DNA of 6,140 nt, taken from positions 1 through 6,140 of the forward strand of contig JAAYWX010000174.1 in NCBI GenBank assembly GCA_012516225.1. Reading direction: 5' to 3'. The DNA comes from Clostridiales bacterium. Lineage in GTDB: Bacteria; Bacillota; Clostridia; Oscillospirales; Oscillospiraceae. The notes beneath the pieces were generated by a model. It saw only the letters and a program-made list of their open reading frames with translations. It did no database searches and was not told where the DNA came from. A program made the position numbers and the translations under genes. Positions within the stretch are counted from its first letter, which is position 1. Each line of letters begins with the position of its first letter. Positions 1 through 5,816 of the stretch are shown here, piece after piece.

Positions 1-2
1 CT

Positions 3-1283
3 CTTGGATATGCCGTAAACATTTCAGGTGAACTTGACTATTCCTCTCTTGTTCTTGCAAACATGAACGGCCCCTTCATTGTAGAGGATTCTTCATGGAC
101 TTCCCTCCTCCCCTTTGCTTCCAGCGCGGCGGTCGTTTACAAAAACGGATCGGTTTCAAGCCTTTCGGCAGTTTCCACCTATGATGTTTATTATTATAAT
201 TCTGGCATGAGAACTATCTGGGTTTACCGCAACCATATAACCGGCGCTTATACTGCCGCTTCTCCCAGTACGTCCGCCCCAACTTCCGTAACTGTGGCCG
301 GAAAGATCTATCCGATTGCCACTTCCTCTGCCGCTTACGCTCTCTCCGATATGGGTACTTATAAAATCGGCGATTCGGTAACGCTCCTTCTCGGCATGAA
401 AGGCGATGTGGTCGGCGTTTTAAAACCAAACAATCTGAACACTACAAAATATGGTTTTGTTATATCCACAGGATCAAAAACATATACGGACAGTTCAGGC
501 CGCAGCTATTCATCCCCTACTGTCACGGTAACCTGCACTGATGGGGGTACATACGAATATGAATACAACAGTTCAGGTCTCAGTAAAGGCAGCATGGTTA
601 AGGTAAGTTTCTCAGACGGAAAAGCTTCAATTGGGCTGCTTGGCGAATCAAATCTTTCTGGAACTGTTAATTCTACCGGAACCGCCTTTGCCTCATATAG
701 TTTTGCGGAAAATGTCCAGATTCTCGATTCTACAGGCAACGGTTCTTATCTGAGAGTTTATCCTTCAAGGCTGGCCGGCATTACACTCAGCAGTAGCGAT
801 GTCCGCTACTATGTTCTGGATTCGCAGGGCAAAATCAGTGACATGATACTGAACAATGTAACCGGTGATATGTATAAATACGGTATACTTACAAGTGCAA
901 ACGAATCATACGATTCAATGAACGTTGCAAGCTCTTATAATTACATTGTAGATGGAATTTCAGGTTCCACAGCAAGTGGTTCCACCGCTTTCGGCGTAAC
1001 CACCGGTCCTGTGCAGATCGAGTTCGGTAACAGCGGCATAATCAGCATGAAGAACCTTACAGGTTTTACGCTATCCTCGCTTAATTCCGCTTATGCAACA
1101 TCATCCGATGGTACACAGTACGCGCTCGGAGATAACGTTGCCATATATATTTGTGAATACGGCAGCTACAGGCTCTCCAGCATTTCCGCAGTCAGCAATA
1201 CAGGAAGCTACACTTTGAAAGGCTATTACGACAAGCTGCCAAGCAGCGGCGGCCGTATTCGCGTAATTGTGGCATATACCTGA
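3..1283 (+). CDS. C-terminal part of a large probable cell-surface protein (S-layer-homology-protein type)
   Basis: The frame is already open at base 3, so the ATG at 63 is probably internal and the true start lies upstream. The visible 426 residues end at TGA 1281-1283. Composition is rich in Ser, Thr, Tyr, Gly, Val and Asn with only two Cys, typical of an exported beta-rich protein. I see no membrane helix and no LPXTG-type sorting signal at the C-terminus (it ends GGRIRVIVAYT). Loosely repeated modules are visible: an AGKIYPI...GDSVTLLLGMKGDVVGVL block near residues 99-140, a related YALGDNVAIYI block near 373-382, and a VRYYVLDSQGKISDMILNNVTGD block near 267-289. From memory, this style matches the C-terminal regions of S-layer-homology (SLH) proteins in Oscillospiraceae-type Clostridia. 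In those proteins the SLH domains that bind the wall would be N-terminal, outside this window. The role (envelope structure or adhesion) is inferred; the substrate is unknown. The gene converges on corA across a shared terminator. Confidence 0.65.
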   Translation, partial: LGYAVNISGELDYSSLVLANMNGPFIVEDSSWTSLLPFASSAAVVYKNGSVSSLSAVSTYDVYYYNSGMRTIWVYRNHITGAYTAASPSTSAPTSVTVAGKIYPIATSSAAYALSDMGTYKIGDSVTLLLGMKGDVVGVLKPNNLNTTKYGFVISTGSKTYTDSSGRSYSSPTVTVTCTDGGTYEYEYNSSGLSKGSMVKVSFSDGKASIGLLGESNLSGTVNSTGTAFASYSFAENVQILDSTGNGSYLRVYPSRLAGITLSSSDVRYYVLDSQGKISDMILNNVTGDMYKYGILTSANESYDSMNVASSYNYIVDGISGSTASGSTAFGVTTGPVQIEFGNSGIISMKNLTGFTLSSLNSAYATSSDGTQYALGDNVAIYICEYGSYRLSSISAVSNTGSYTLKGYYDKLPSSGGRIRVIVAYT

Positions 1284-1296
1284 AAACTTATTTGAA

Positions 1297-1341
1297 AAAC
1301 TGTCAGCCGGCATCGCTTAATGCAATGCCGGCTGACAGTTT
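1297..1341. terminator. Bidirectional intrinsic terminator between the surface-protein gene and corA
   Basis: A perfect 17-bp inverted repeat (arms 1297-1313 and 1325-1341, 11-nt loop) lies 13 nt after the + strand stop and 8 nt after the - strand corA stop. The core is CTGTCAGCCGGCAT. On the + strand the right arm runs into a modest T-rich stretch (TTTCTATTTTAT). On the - strand the other arm runs into GTTTTTCAAATAAG. The symmetry and location between convergent genes indicate that it ends both transcripts. Confidence 0.88.
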
Positions 1342-1349
1342 CTATTTTA

Positions 1350-2180
1350 TCAAAACCATTTTTTCCATTTGAAAACAACTATGCACCCGGTACAGACCAC
1401 AATACTGAGTATAATAACAAAAGGGTAACCGAAGCTCCAGCTAAATTCCGGCATCTGCAGGTTCATCCCATACCAGCCTACAATGAGTGTCAGCGGAAGA
1501 AAGATTGATGTGGTCACAGTTAATATTTTCATTATCTGATTCTGCTCAATGTCAATCTGTGCCTGATATGCCTCCCTAACCTGCGTTATATACTCACGTA
1601 GATGCATGACGGAGTTTAGCAGGTAGTCCATGCGTTTGTCGAGAGATACAAACCTCAAACGAAGCTCGGCATTAAAGGCCTTGTTTGCGTTTTCAGTCAA
1701 ATCTTCAGTTATAAGTGCAAGCTGTTCATAGTAACGCTTCATTTTAAGCAATTCGCGTCGCATGCTTATTATCATGTCAGAGTTTTTCGATTTTGATTTT
1801 TTCTCTTTTATTAAGCTGTCCTCAAGATCTGTTATCCGGTCTTCAAACTTTTCAAGCTCATACATATCGCTGGCTGTAATAACGTTAAAAAACTGGAGAA
1901 GCTGCCTGTAGGTTTCCGCCTTGCCATCGATATTGCTCATCAGTTCAATGCATCGCTTGTTGTCTGTGATAAAAATAAAGTCCTCTGTACTGCAATAAAT
2001 ACATACTCTTTCGTCCTTCTGAGCGGGATTTCTTATATCACAGAAATGAAACCCAATTAGATATGCTCCGTTTTCCAGCGGAAAGCATATATGCCGGTTG
2101 GCAATCAGCCTTGAATACATGTCAAAGCTTACATAATTGAGCAGCTTTTCGATGTCTTTCACTCCAAGCATTACACGCAT
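1350..2180 (-). CDS. corA: CorA-family divalent-cation (Mg2+) transporter
   Basis: Encodes a 276-aa inner-membrane cation channel of the CorA family (2-TM-GxN), which normally forms a pentamer passing Mg2+ or, in some members, Co2+, Ni2+ or Zn2+. The soluble N-terminal domain covers roughly residues 1-85. A long charged helical region follows (about 90-215, including EKFEDRITDLEDSLIKEKK). TM1 is about 216-237 and ends in the diagnostic YGMN (GMN at 238-240). A short loop with MPEF follows, then TM2 (about 252-270) and a basic tail KWKKWF. The open frame extends upstream to an ATG at 2285, but the ATG at 2180 has GGAGGT 6 nt before it while the upstream one has no ribosome site, so I start at 2180. 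At 276 aa it is somewhat shorter than the roughly 316 aa of classical CorA, mainly in the N-terminal domain. Five Cys occur in the soluble part, including a CxxC at 60-63. The cation actually carried cannot be read from the sequence. Confidence 0.9.
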   Translation of the reverse strand: MRVMLGVKDIEKLLNYVSFDMYSRLIANRHICFPLENGAYLIGFHFCDIRNPAQKDERVCIYCSTEDFIFITDNKRCIELMSNIDGKAETYRQLLQFFNVITASDMYELEKFEDRITDLEDSLIKEKKSKSKNSDMIISMRRELLKMKRYYEQLALITEDLTENANKAFNAELRLRFVSLDKRMDYLLNSVMHLREYITQVREAYQAQIDIEQNQIMKILTVTTSIFLPLTLIVGWYGMNLQMPEFSWSFGYPFVIILSIVVCTGCIVVFKWKKWF

Positions 2181-2186
2181 TTTTAT

Positions 2187-2192
2187 ACCTCC
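2187..2192 (-). promoter_or_regulatory. Shine-Dalgarno site fixing the corA start
   Basis: GGAGGT on the - strand ends 6 nt before the ATG at 2180-2178. It is the only strong ribosome site in the upstream part of the open frame. It therefore excludes the 35-residue extension starting at 2285. Confidence 0.85.
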
Positions 2193-2196
2193 AAGC

Positions 2197-2223
2197 TCTG
2201 CGTAAGCAGATTCACACATCTGC
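2197..2223 (-). promoter_or_regulatory. Two overlapping, mutually exclusive hairpins in the corA leader
   Basis: In the - strand transcript, GCAGAT-6 nt-ATCTGC (2223-2206) forms a perfect 6-bp hairpin. Its 3' arm overlaps the 5' arm of a second hairpin, TCTGC-TTAC-GCAGA (2210-2197, 5 bp), which lies 4 nt before the corA Shine-Dalgarno site. The two share bases 2206-2210 and cannot form together. Whether they control translation is unknown; both are short. I do not see the architecture of the Mg2+ M-box riboswitch. Confidence 0.35.
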
Positions 2224-2304
2224 AAAGCCGGCATTTTTGTAAAGCTGACTTCAAATCTGCAACGTCTGCGCCAGCATATATGCATACAGGTCGTTTTGCG
2301 GCTT

Positions 2305-2334
2305 ATTATAGCACATTATGCCATAAGCAATCAA
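2305..2334 (-). promoter_or_regulatory. Probable corA promoter
   Basis: On the - strand TTGATT (2334-2329) and a perfect TATAAT (2310-2305) are separated by 18 bp. The predicted start near 2298 gives corA a leader of roughly 118 nt. The -35 matches consensus at 4 of 6 positions. Confidence 0.65.
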
Positions 2335-2416
2335 GGACAGCTCCGGAATTTCAGTCAGCATAATCATATGCGTATACCATTTGGCAACATCATCCGGATG
2401 CAGACACTGAACATGT

Positions 2417-2466
2417 AAAAAAACAAGCCCTCGAATCCCTTGACTTCCAAGAAATTACGAGGACTT
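2417..2466 (-). terminator. Intrinsic terminator after the tRNA-Ser genes
   Basis: Downstream of tRNA-Ser(GCU) on the - strand, an 18-bp stem forms. Arms are 2466-2448 and 2442-2425 with a 5-nt loop (2443-2447), one bulged base at 2457 and three G-U pairs. A G and then seven T (2423-2417) follow directly. This is a textbook Rho-independent terminator, sitting 11 nt beyond the tRNA 3' end and separating the tRNA unit from corA. Confidence 0.85.
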
Positions 2467-2476
2467 ATTGCTTTTC

Positions 2477-2568
2477 TGGCGGAGAAGGAGGGATTTGAAC
2501 CCTCGCTGCGCTCATCACGCACTACTCCCTTAGCAGGGGAGCCCCTTCGGCCTCTTGGGTACTTCTCC
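2477..2568 (-). tRNA. tRNA-Ser(GCU)
   Basis: Serine tRNA reading AGC/AGU codons, 92 nt with an encoded CCA end (2479-2477). The acceptor stem GGAGAAG/CTTCTCC is complete and the discriminator base is G. The D-arm uses CCC/GGG. The anticodon stem CTCCC/GGGAG encloses the loop CTGCTAA with anticodon GCT at 2534-2532. A long class II variable arm contains a TGCG/CGCA stem. The T-arm is GAGGG-TTCAAAT-CCCTC. The long variable arm and G discriminator support serine identity. It lies 95 nt downstream of the second serine tRNA in the same orientation. Confidence 0.97.
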
Positions 2569-2594
2569 ATGCCGAACTAAAAATGTGGTATAAA

Positions 2595-2623
2595 CTTATA
2601 AGCTAAACCGTCCCAACCGCCAA
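2595..2623 (-). promoter_or_regulatory. Possible separate promoter for tRNA-Ser(GCU)
   Basis: On the - strand TTGGCG (2623-2618) and TATAAG (2600-2595) are separated by 17 bp, with matches of 4/6 and 5/6 to consensus. The predicted start is near 2588, about 20 nt before the tRNA. The -35 overlaps the arm of the inter-tRNA hairpin. The gene could equally be co-transcribed from the promoter at 2767-2795. Confidence 0.4.
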
Positions 2624-2661
2624 AGCTGCAAGCTTTGGGGACTTTCTTTCCAAAAAAGAAA
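2611..2661. repeat. Inter-tRNA double-hairpin element, candidate interspersed repeat
   Basis: Two perfect inverted repeats are packed between the tRNA genes. The first is CCAAAGCT-GCA-AGCTTTGG (2620-2638, 8 bp). The second is TTTCTTT-CCAAA-AAAGAAA (2643-2661, 7 bp), which abuts the 3' CCA end of tRNA-Ser(UGA). The first hairpin has no adjacent T-tract on either strand, so it does not look like a terminator. Similar palindromic spacers are dispersed in some Clostridia genomes, but I cannot confirm copies elsewhere from this window. Confidence 0.45.
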
Positions 2662-2663
2662 AA

Positions 2664-2749
2664 TGGCGGAGAGAGAGGGATTCGAACCCCCGGTGCTTTC
2701 GCACAACGGTTTTCAAGACCGTCACCATCGACCACTCGGACATCTCTCC
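2664..2749 (-). tRNA. tRNA-Ser(UGA)
   Basis: Serine tRNA reading UCA and, with wobble, other UCN codons; 86 nt with an encoded CCA end (2666-2664). The acceptor stem GGAGAGA/TCTCTCC is complete and the discriminator base is G. The anticodon stem ACGGT/ACCGT encloses CTTGAAA with anticodon TGA at 2715-2713. The class II variable arm is GTGC-GAAA-GCAC. The T-arm is GGGGG-TTCGAAT-CCCTC with one G-U pair. In my alignment the outermost D-stem pair (10-25) is T-T rather than paired. It is the first gene after the strong promoter at 2767-2795. Confidence 0.97.
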
Positions 2750-2766
2750 GTTTCGGTCGCTTTGGT

Positions 2767-2795
2767 ATAATAACACATTAATTTTAAGCTGTCAA
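2767..2795 (-). promoter_or_regulatory. Strong promoter of the tRNA-Ser unit
   Basis: On the - strand a perfect TTGACA (2795-2790), a 17-bp spacer and TATTAT (2772-2767) form a near-consensus sigma-A promoter. The expected start is near 2760, about 11 nt before the mature 5' end of tRNA-Ser(UGA). Such strength is usual for stable RNA genes. Confidence 0.88.
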
Positions 2796-2826
2796 CTGGT
2801 TTTCCCATGCATTTATTCGCTGAATA

Positions 2827-2856
2827 CAGATAAGCCTTAGGTTTTATGCTTATCTG
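2827..2856. repeat. Perfect 9-bp inverted repeat just upstream of the uvrA promoter
   Basis: CAGATAAGC (2827-2835) and GCTTATCTG (2848-2856) flank a 12-nt AT-rich centre. The repeat ends 2 nt before the uvrA -35 hexamer and lies between the divergent tRNA and uvrA promoters. No T-tract follows on either strand, so a terminator is unlikely. It could be a regulator-binding site, but no factor can be named. Confidence 0.55.
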
Positions 2857-2858
2857 CC

Positions 2859-2887
2859 TTGAATTGTTAACATTTATCGGATATAAT
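2859..2887 (+). promoter_or_regulatory. uvrA promoter
   Basis: TTGAAT (2859-2864), a 17-bp spacer and a perfect TATAAT (2882-2887) give a good sigma-A promoter. The predicted start near 2894 leaves a leader of about 79 nt before the ATG at 2973. No canonical Gram-positive LexA box (GAAC-4 nt-GTTC) overlaps it. Confidence 0.75.
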
Positions 2888-2911
2888 ATACCAATATGCA
2901 TAAATTTTGCC

Positions 2912-2938
2912 CGGTTATACCGTTCCCGTATCGGCGGG
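2912..2938. repeat. Tandem short palindromes in the uvrA leader
   Basis: CGGT-TAT-ACCG (2912-2922) and CCG-TAT-CGG (2926-2934) are two TAT-centred palindromes with centres about 13 bp apart. They lie just downstream of the predicted uvrA transcription start. CCCG/CGGG (2925-2928, 2935-2938) can also pair. The position would suit a repressor site or a weak RNA hairpin, but they are short and may be chance. Confidence 0.3.
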
Positions 2939-2972
2939 TTAATATAAAGATAAAAGGATACAAGGAAAAAGT

Positions 2973-5795
2973 ATGCGTGGTAATATTATAGTCAAAGGTG
3001 CACGAGAAAACAACCTGAAAAATATAGATATTGAAATTCCGCGAGAAAGCTTTGTGGTTTTTACGGGACTTTCCGGCAGCGGAAAGTCTTCGCTTGCGTT
3101 CGATACTATATATGCTGAGGGGCAGCGCCGCTATGTGGAGTCGTTGTCGTCGTACGCCCGCCAGTTTTTGGGACAGATGGAAAAGCCCGATGTGGACTCT
3201 ATTGAAGGGCTTTCCCCCGCAATTTCCATCGATCAGAAAACCACATCAAGAAACCCTCGGTCGACAGTAGGAACAGTTACTGAAATATATGACTATCTGC
3301 GCCTGCTCTGGGCAAGAATCGGCGTTCCTCACTGCCCGAAATGTGGCAAGGAAATACGCCAGCAGACAATTGACCAAATAATTGACCAGATAATGCTTCT
3401 TCCGGAAGGCACAAGAGTTCAGATACTTGCCCCTGTCGTACGCTCGAGAAAAGGTGAATACCAAAAGGTCTTTGATGACGCAAGGAAAAGCGGCTATGTG
3501 CGTGTCCGTGTCGATGGGAGCCTTTATGATCTGAGTGAGGAAATACGCCTTGATAAAAACAAAAAACATAGTATAGAAATAGTGGTGGACAGGCTGACCG
3601 TCAGGCATGACTTCGTCCAGCGCATGACGGACTCTATCGAAACTGCGGCCTCGCTCGCAGGTGGTATTGTCATAGTCGATATTCCGGATGAAAAAAGAGA
3701 CCTGATGTTTTCTCAAAACTACGCCTGCGATGACTGCGGCATATCCATAGAGGAACTTACACCAAGAATGGTCTCCTTCAACAATCAGGACGGTGCCTGC
3801 CCCACTTGCGGTGGTCTCGGAATCCAACTCAGCGCAAAGCCGGAACTGATTATTCCAAATCCGTCACTTTCCATTATGGACGGCGGAATATGCGCGAGCG
3901 GGTGGGGAAATGTCCGCGCCGATGGGATATCAAGGATGTATTTTGAGGCACTGTCAAAAAAATATAAGTTCTCTTTAACCGAACCTATCGAAAAACTTCC
4001 GCCTGAGATAATAGATGTTATCCTTTATGGCACCAAAGGCGAAAAACTGACTCTTTATTACGATCAGCCCCGCGGCAAAGGAACGCTTTATCAGCCTTTT
4101 GAGGGAATTGCCAACAACATAGAACGCCGTTACAGGGAAACTCAAAGCCCTTCTATGCGCAATGAGCTTATGCAGTGCATGGGCGAATATGAATGTCCGG
4201 ACTGCCATGGTCTGCGCCTTAAGAAAGAGGTTCTTGCTGTTACCGTAGGCGGAATCAGGATAACCGATTTTACCGCAATGTCAGTTACCGAAGAACTGGC
4301 GTTTATAGACAGTCTGTCGCTGGAGCCGCGGGACGCTATGATAGCGAACAGAATACTTAAAGAAATCCGTGAACGTTTGGAATTCTTAAAAAGTGTCGGA
4401 TTGCAGTACCTTACCCTTTCCCGTTCCGCAGGCAGTCTTTCGGGCGGAGAAAGCCAGAGAATAAGGCTTGCAACACAGATAGGCTCCTCACTTACTGGGG
4501 TGTTGTATATCCTTGATGAGCCGAGCATAGGGCTTCATCAGAGGGATAACGAAAAGCTTATAAAGACACTCAAGGATTTGAGGGATCTTGGAAATACACT
4601 TATTGTCGTGGAGCACGACGAAGATACCATGCGCAGCGCCGACTATATCGTTGACATAGGCCCGGGAGCAGGCGTACACGGAGGCGAGGTTGTGTGTGCC
4701 GGATCGATCGAGGATATATGCGCCTGTGAGCATTCTATTACCGGGCAGTACCTGAGCGGCAGAAAATTTATTCCGGTTCCCTCGGAACGGAGAAAGGGAA
4801 ATGGGCACAGTCTTGTAATACGCGGTGCGAAAGAAAACAACTTGAAGAATATTGATGTTGAAATTCCTCTTGGCGTTCTGACCTGCGTTACCGGAGTTTC
4901 AGGCAGCGGAAAATCCTCTCTGATAAATGAAGTGCTCTATAAAGCCCTTGCCTCAAAACTCAATCATGCCAAAACACGTGCGGGCAGACACGACACCATA
5001 GAAGGGCTGCAATATGTGGACAAGGTTATAGATATCGACCAAAGCCCTATAGGCAGGACGCCTCGGTCAAATCCTGCAACTTATACCGGAGTATTTAACG
5101 ATATAAGAGACCTTTTTGCTTCTACACAGGATGCAAAAATGCGCGGCTACAATGCTGGGCGGTTTTCATTCAACGTCCGAGGCGGCAGATGTGAGGCCTG
5201 CTGTGGCGATGGACTGATAAAAATTGAAATGCACTTTCTTCCGGATATATTTGTCCCCTGCGAAGTGTGCAAAGGCAAACGCTATAACAGAGAAACGCTG
5301 GAGGTTCGATATAAAGGAAAGAACATTTCGGAAGTTTTGGATATGACCATTGAGGAATCCGCGTCTTTTTTTGAGAATATTCCGAAGATAAAAAAACAGC
5401 TTGATACCCTTAACGAGGTCGGGCTTGGATATATAAGGCTCGGGCAGCCATCCACAACTATGTCGGGCGGTGAGGCGCAACGGGTAAAGCTTGCTACCGA
5501 ACTTAGCAAAAGGAGCACCGGAAAAACGGTTTACATTCTGGACGAGCCTACAACAGGACTCCATGTAGCGGATGTCCACAGACTTATAGAAGTTCTCGGA
5601 AAGCTTGTGGATGCGGGCAATACGGTTATTGTAATAGAGCACAATCTGGACGTCATTAAGTGCGCTGACTACATTATAGATTTAGGGCCCGAAGGCGGCG
5701 ATATGGGCGGTGAAATTGTTTTTGCGGGAACTCCCGAAGACTGCGCCCGCTGTGAAAAAAGCTATACGGGGCAGTTTCTTGCCAAAATGCTTTAA
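2973..5795 (+). CDS. uvrA: UvrA, excinuclease ABC subunit A
   Basis: Encodes the damage-sensing ATPase of nucleotide-excision repair. It works as a dimer with UvrB to find bulky DNA lesions in the cytoplasm and loads UvrB for incision by UvrC. It is 940 aa, the usual UvrA length, and appears intact. Motifs in order: Walker A GLSGSGKSS (32-40), zinc-module cysteines C252/C255 and C276/C279, ABC signature LSGGESQ (489-495), Walker B YILDEPS (512-518), H548, second Walker A GVSGSGKSS (641-649), C-terminal zinc finger C740/C743 and C763/C766, signature MSGGEAQ (830-836), Walker B YILDEPT (854-860) and H890. Further CxxC pairs occur at 121-124 and 408-411. The start ATG is supported by AAGGA 6 nt upstream and by the family's usual N-terminus (VKGARENNLKNI). 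It has its own promoter at 2859-2887. uvrB and uvrC are not adjacent. A membrane-protein gene follows 21 nt downstream, probably co-transcribed. Confidence 0.98.
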   Translation: MRGNIIVKGARENNLKNIDIEIPRESFVVFTGLSGSGKSSLAFDTIYAEGQRRYVESLSSYARQFLGQMEKPDVDSIEGLSPAISIDQKTTSRNPRSTVGTVTEIYDYLRLLWARIGVPHCPKCGKEIRQQTIDQIIDQIMLLPEGTRVQILAPVVRSRKGEYQKVFDDARKSGYVRVRVDGSLYDLSEEIRLDKNKKHSIEIVVDRLTVRHDFVQRMTDSIETAASLAGGIVIVDIPDEKRDLMFSQNYACDDCGISIEELTPRMVSFNNQDGACPTCGGLGIQLSAKPELIIPNPSLSIMDGGICASGWGNVRADGISRMYFEALSKKYKFSLTEPIEKLPPEIIDVILYGTKGEKLTLYYDQPRGKGTLYQPFEGIANNIERRYRETQSPSMRNELMQCMGEYECPDCHGLRLKKEVLAVTVGGIRITDFTAMSVTEELAFIDSLSLEPRDAMIANRILKEIRERLEFLKSVGLQYLTLSRSAGSLSGGESQRIRLATQIGSSLTGVLYILDEPSIGLHQRDNEKLIKTLKDLRDLGNTLIVVEHDEDTMRSADYIVDIGPGAGVHGGEVVCAGSIEDICACEHSITGQYLSGRKFIPVPSERRKGNGHSLVIRGAKENNLKNIDVEIPLGVLTCVTGVSGSGKSSLINEVLYKALASKLNHAKTRAGRHDTIEGLQYVDKVIDIDQSPIGRTPRSNPATYTGVFNDIRDLFASTQDAKMRGYNAGRFSFNVRGGRCEACCGDGLIKIEMHFLPDIFVPCEVCKGKRYNRETLEVRYKGKNISEVLDMTIEESASFFENIPKIKKQLDTLNEVGLGYIRLGQPSTTMSGGEAQRVKLATELSKRSTGKTVYILDEPTTGLHVADVHRLIEVLGKLVDAGNTVIVIEHNLDVIKCADYIIDLGPEGGDMGGEIVFAGTPEDCARCEKSYTGQFLAKML

Positions 5796-5802
5796 TTGAT
5801 TC

Positions 5803-5807
5803 GGAGG
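5803..5807 (+). promoter_or_regulatory. Shine-Dalgarno site fixing a TTG start
   Basis: GGAGG lies 9 nt before TTG at 5817. The next in-frame start candidates, GTG at 5826 and ATG at 5853, are too far away. The uvrA stop is only 7 nt upstream of this site, consistent with translation within one operon transcript. Confidence 0.8.
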
Positions 5808-5816
5808 AAAAAAGTT

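Noticed and set aside
1320..1508. 62-aa open frame on the + strand
   Set aside because: It lies antisense over the 3' end of corA and the shared terminator, has no ribosome site and no recognisable protein features.
2181..2298. Mg2+ M-box riboswitch in the corA leader
   Set aside because: The leader is shorter than typical M-boxes and I see only small local hairpins, with no terminator stem before the gene.
2364..2570. 68-aa open frame on the - strand
   Set aside because: It is a translation across tRNA-Ser(GCU) and its terminator; its ATG is 2 nt before the tRNA 5' end and it has no independent support.
2859..2972. LexA/SOS box in front of uvrA
   Set aside because: I looked for GAAC-4 nt-GTTC and its usual variants around the promoter and leader. 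The only GTTC (2922) has no matching GAAC half-site.
3246..3827. 193-aa open frame antisense to uvrA
   Set aside because: It mirrors the intact, strongly conserved uvrA coding sequence and resembles no protein family I know.
5166..5642. 158-aa open frame antisense to uvrA
   Set aside because: It overlaps the conserved zinc finger and second ABC region of uvrA on the other strand and has no coding features of its own.
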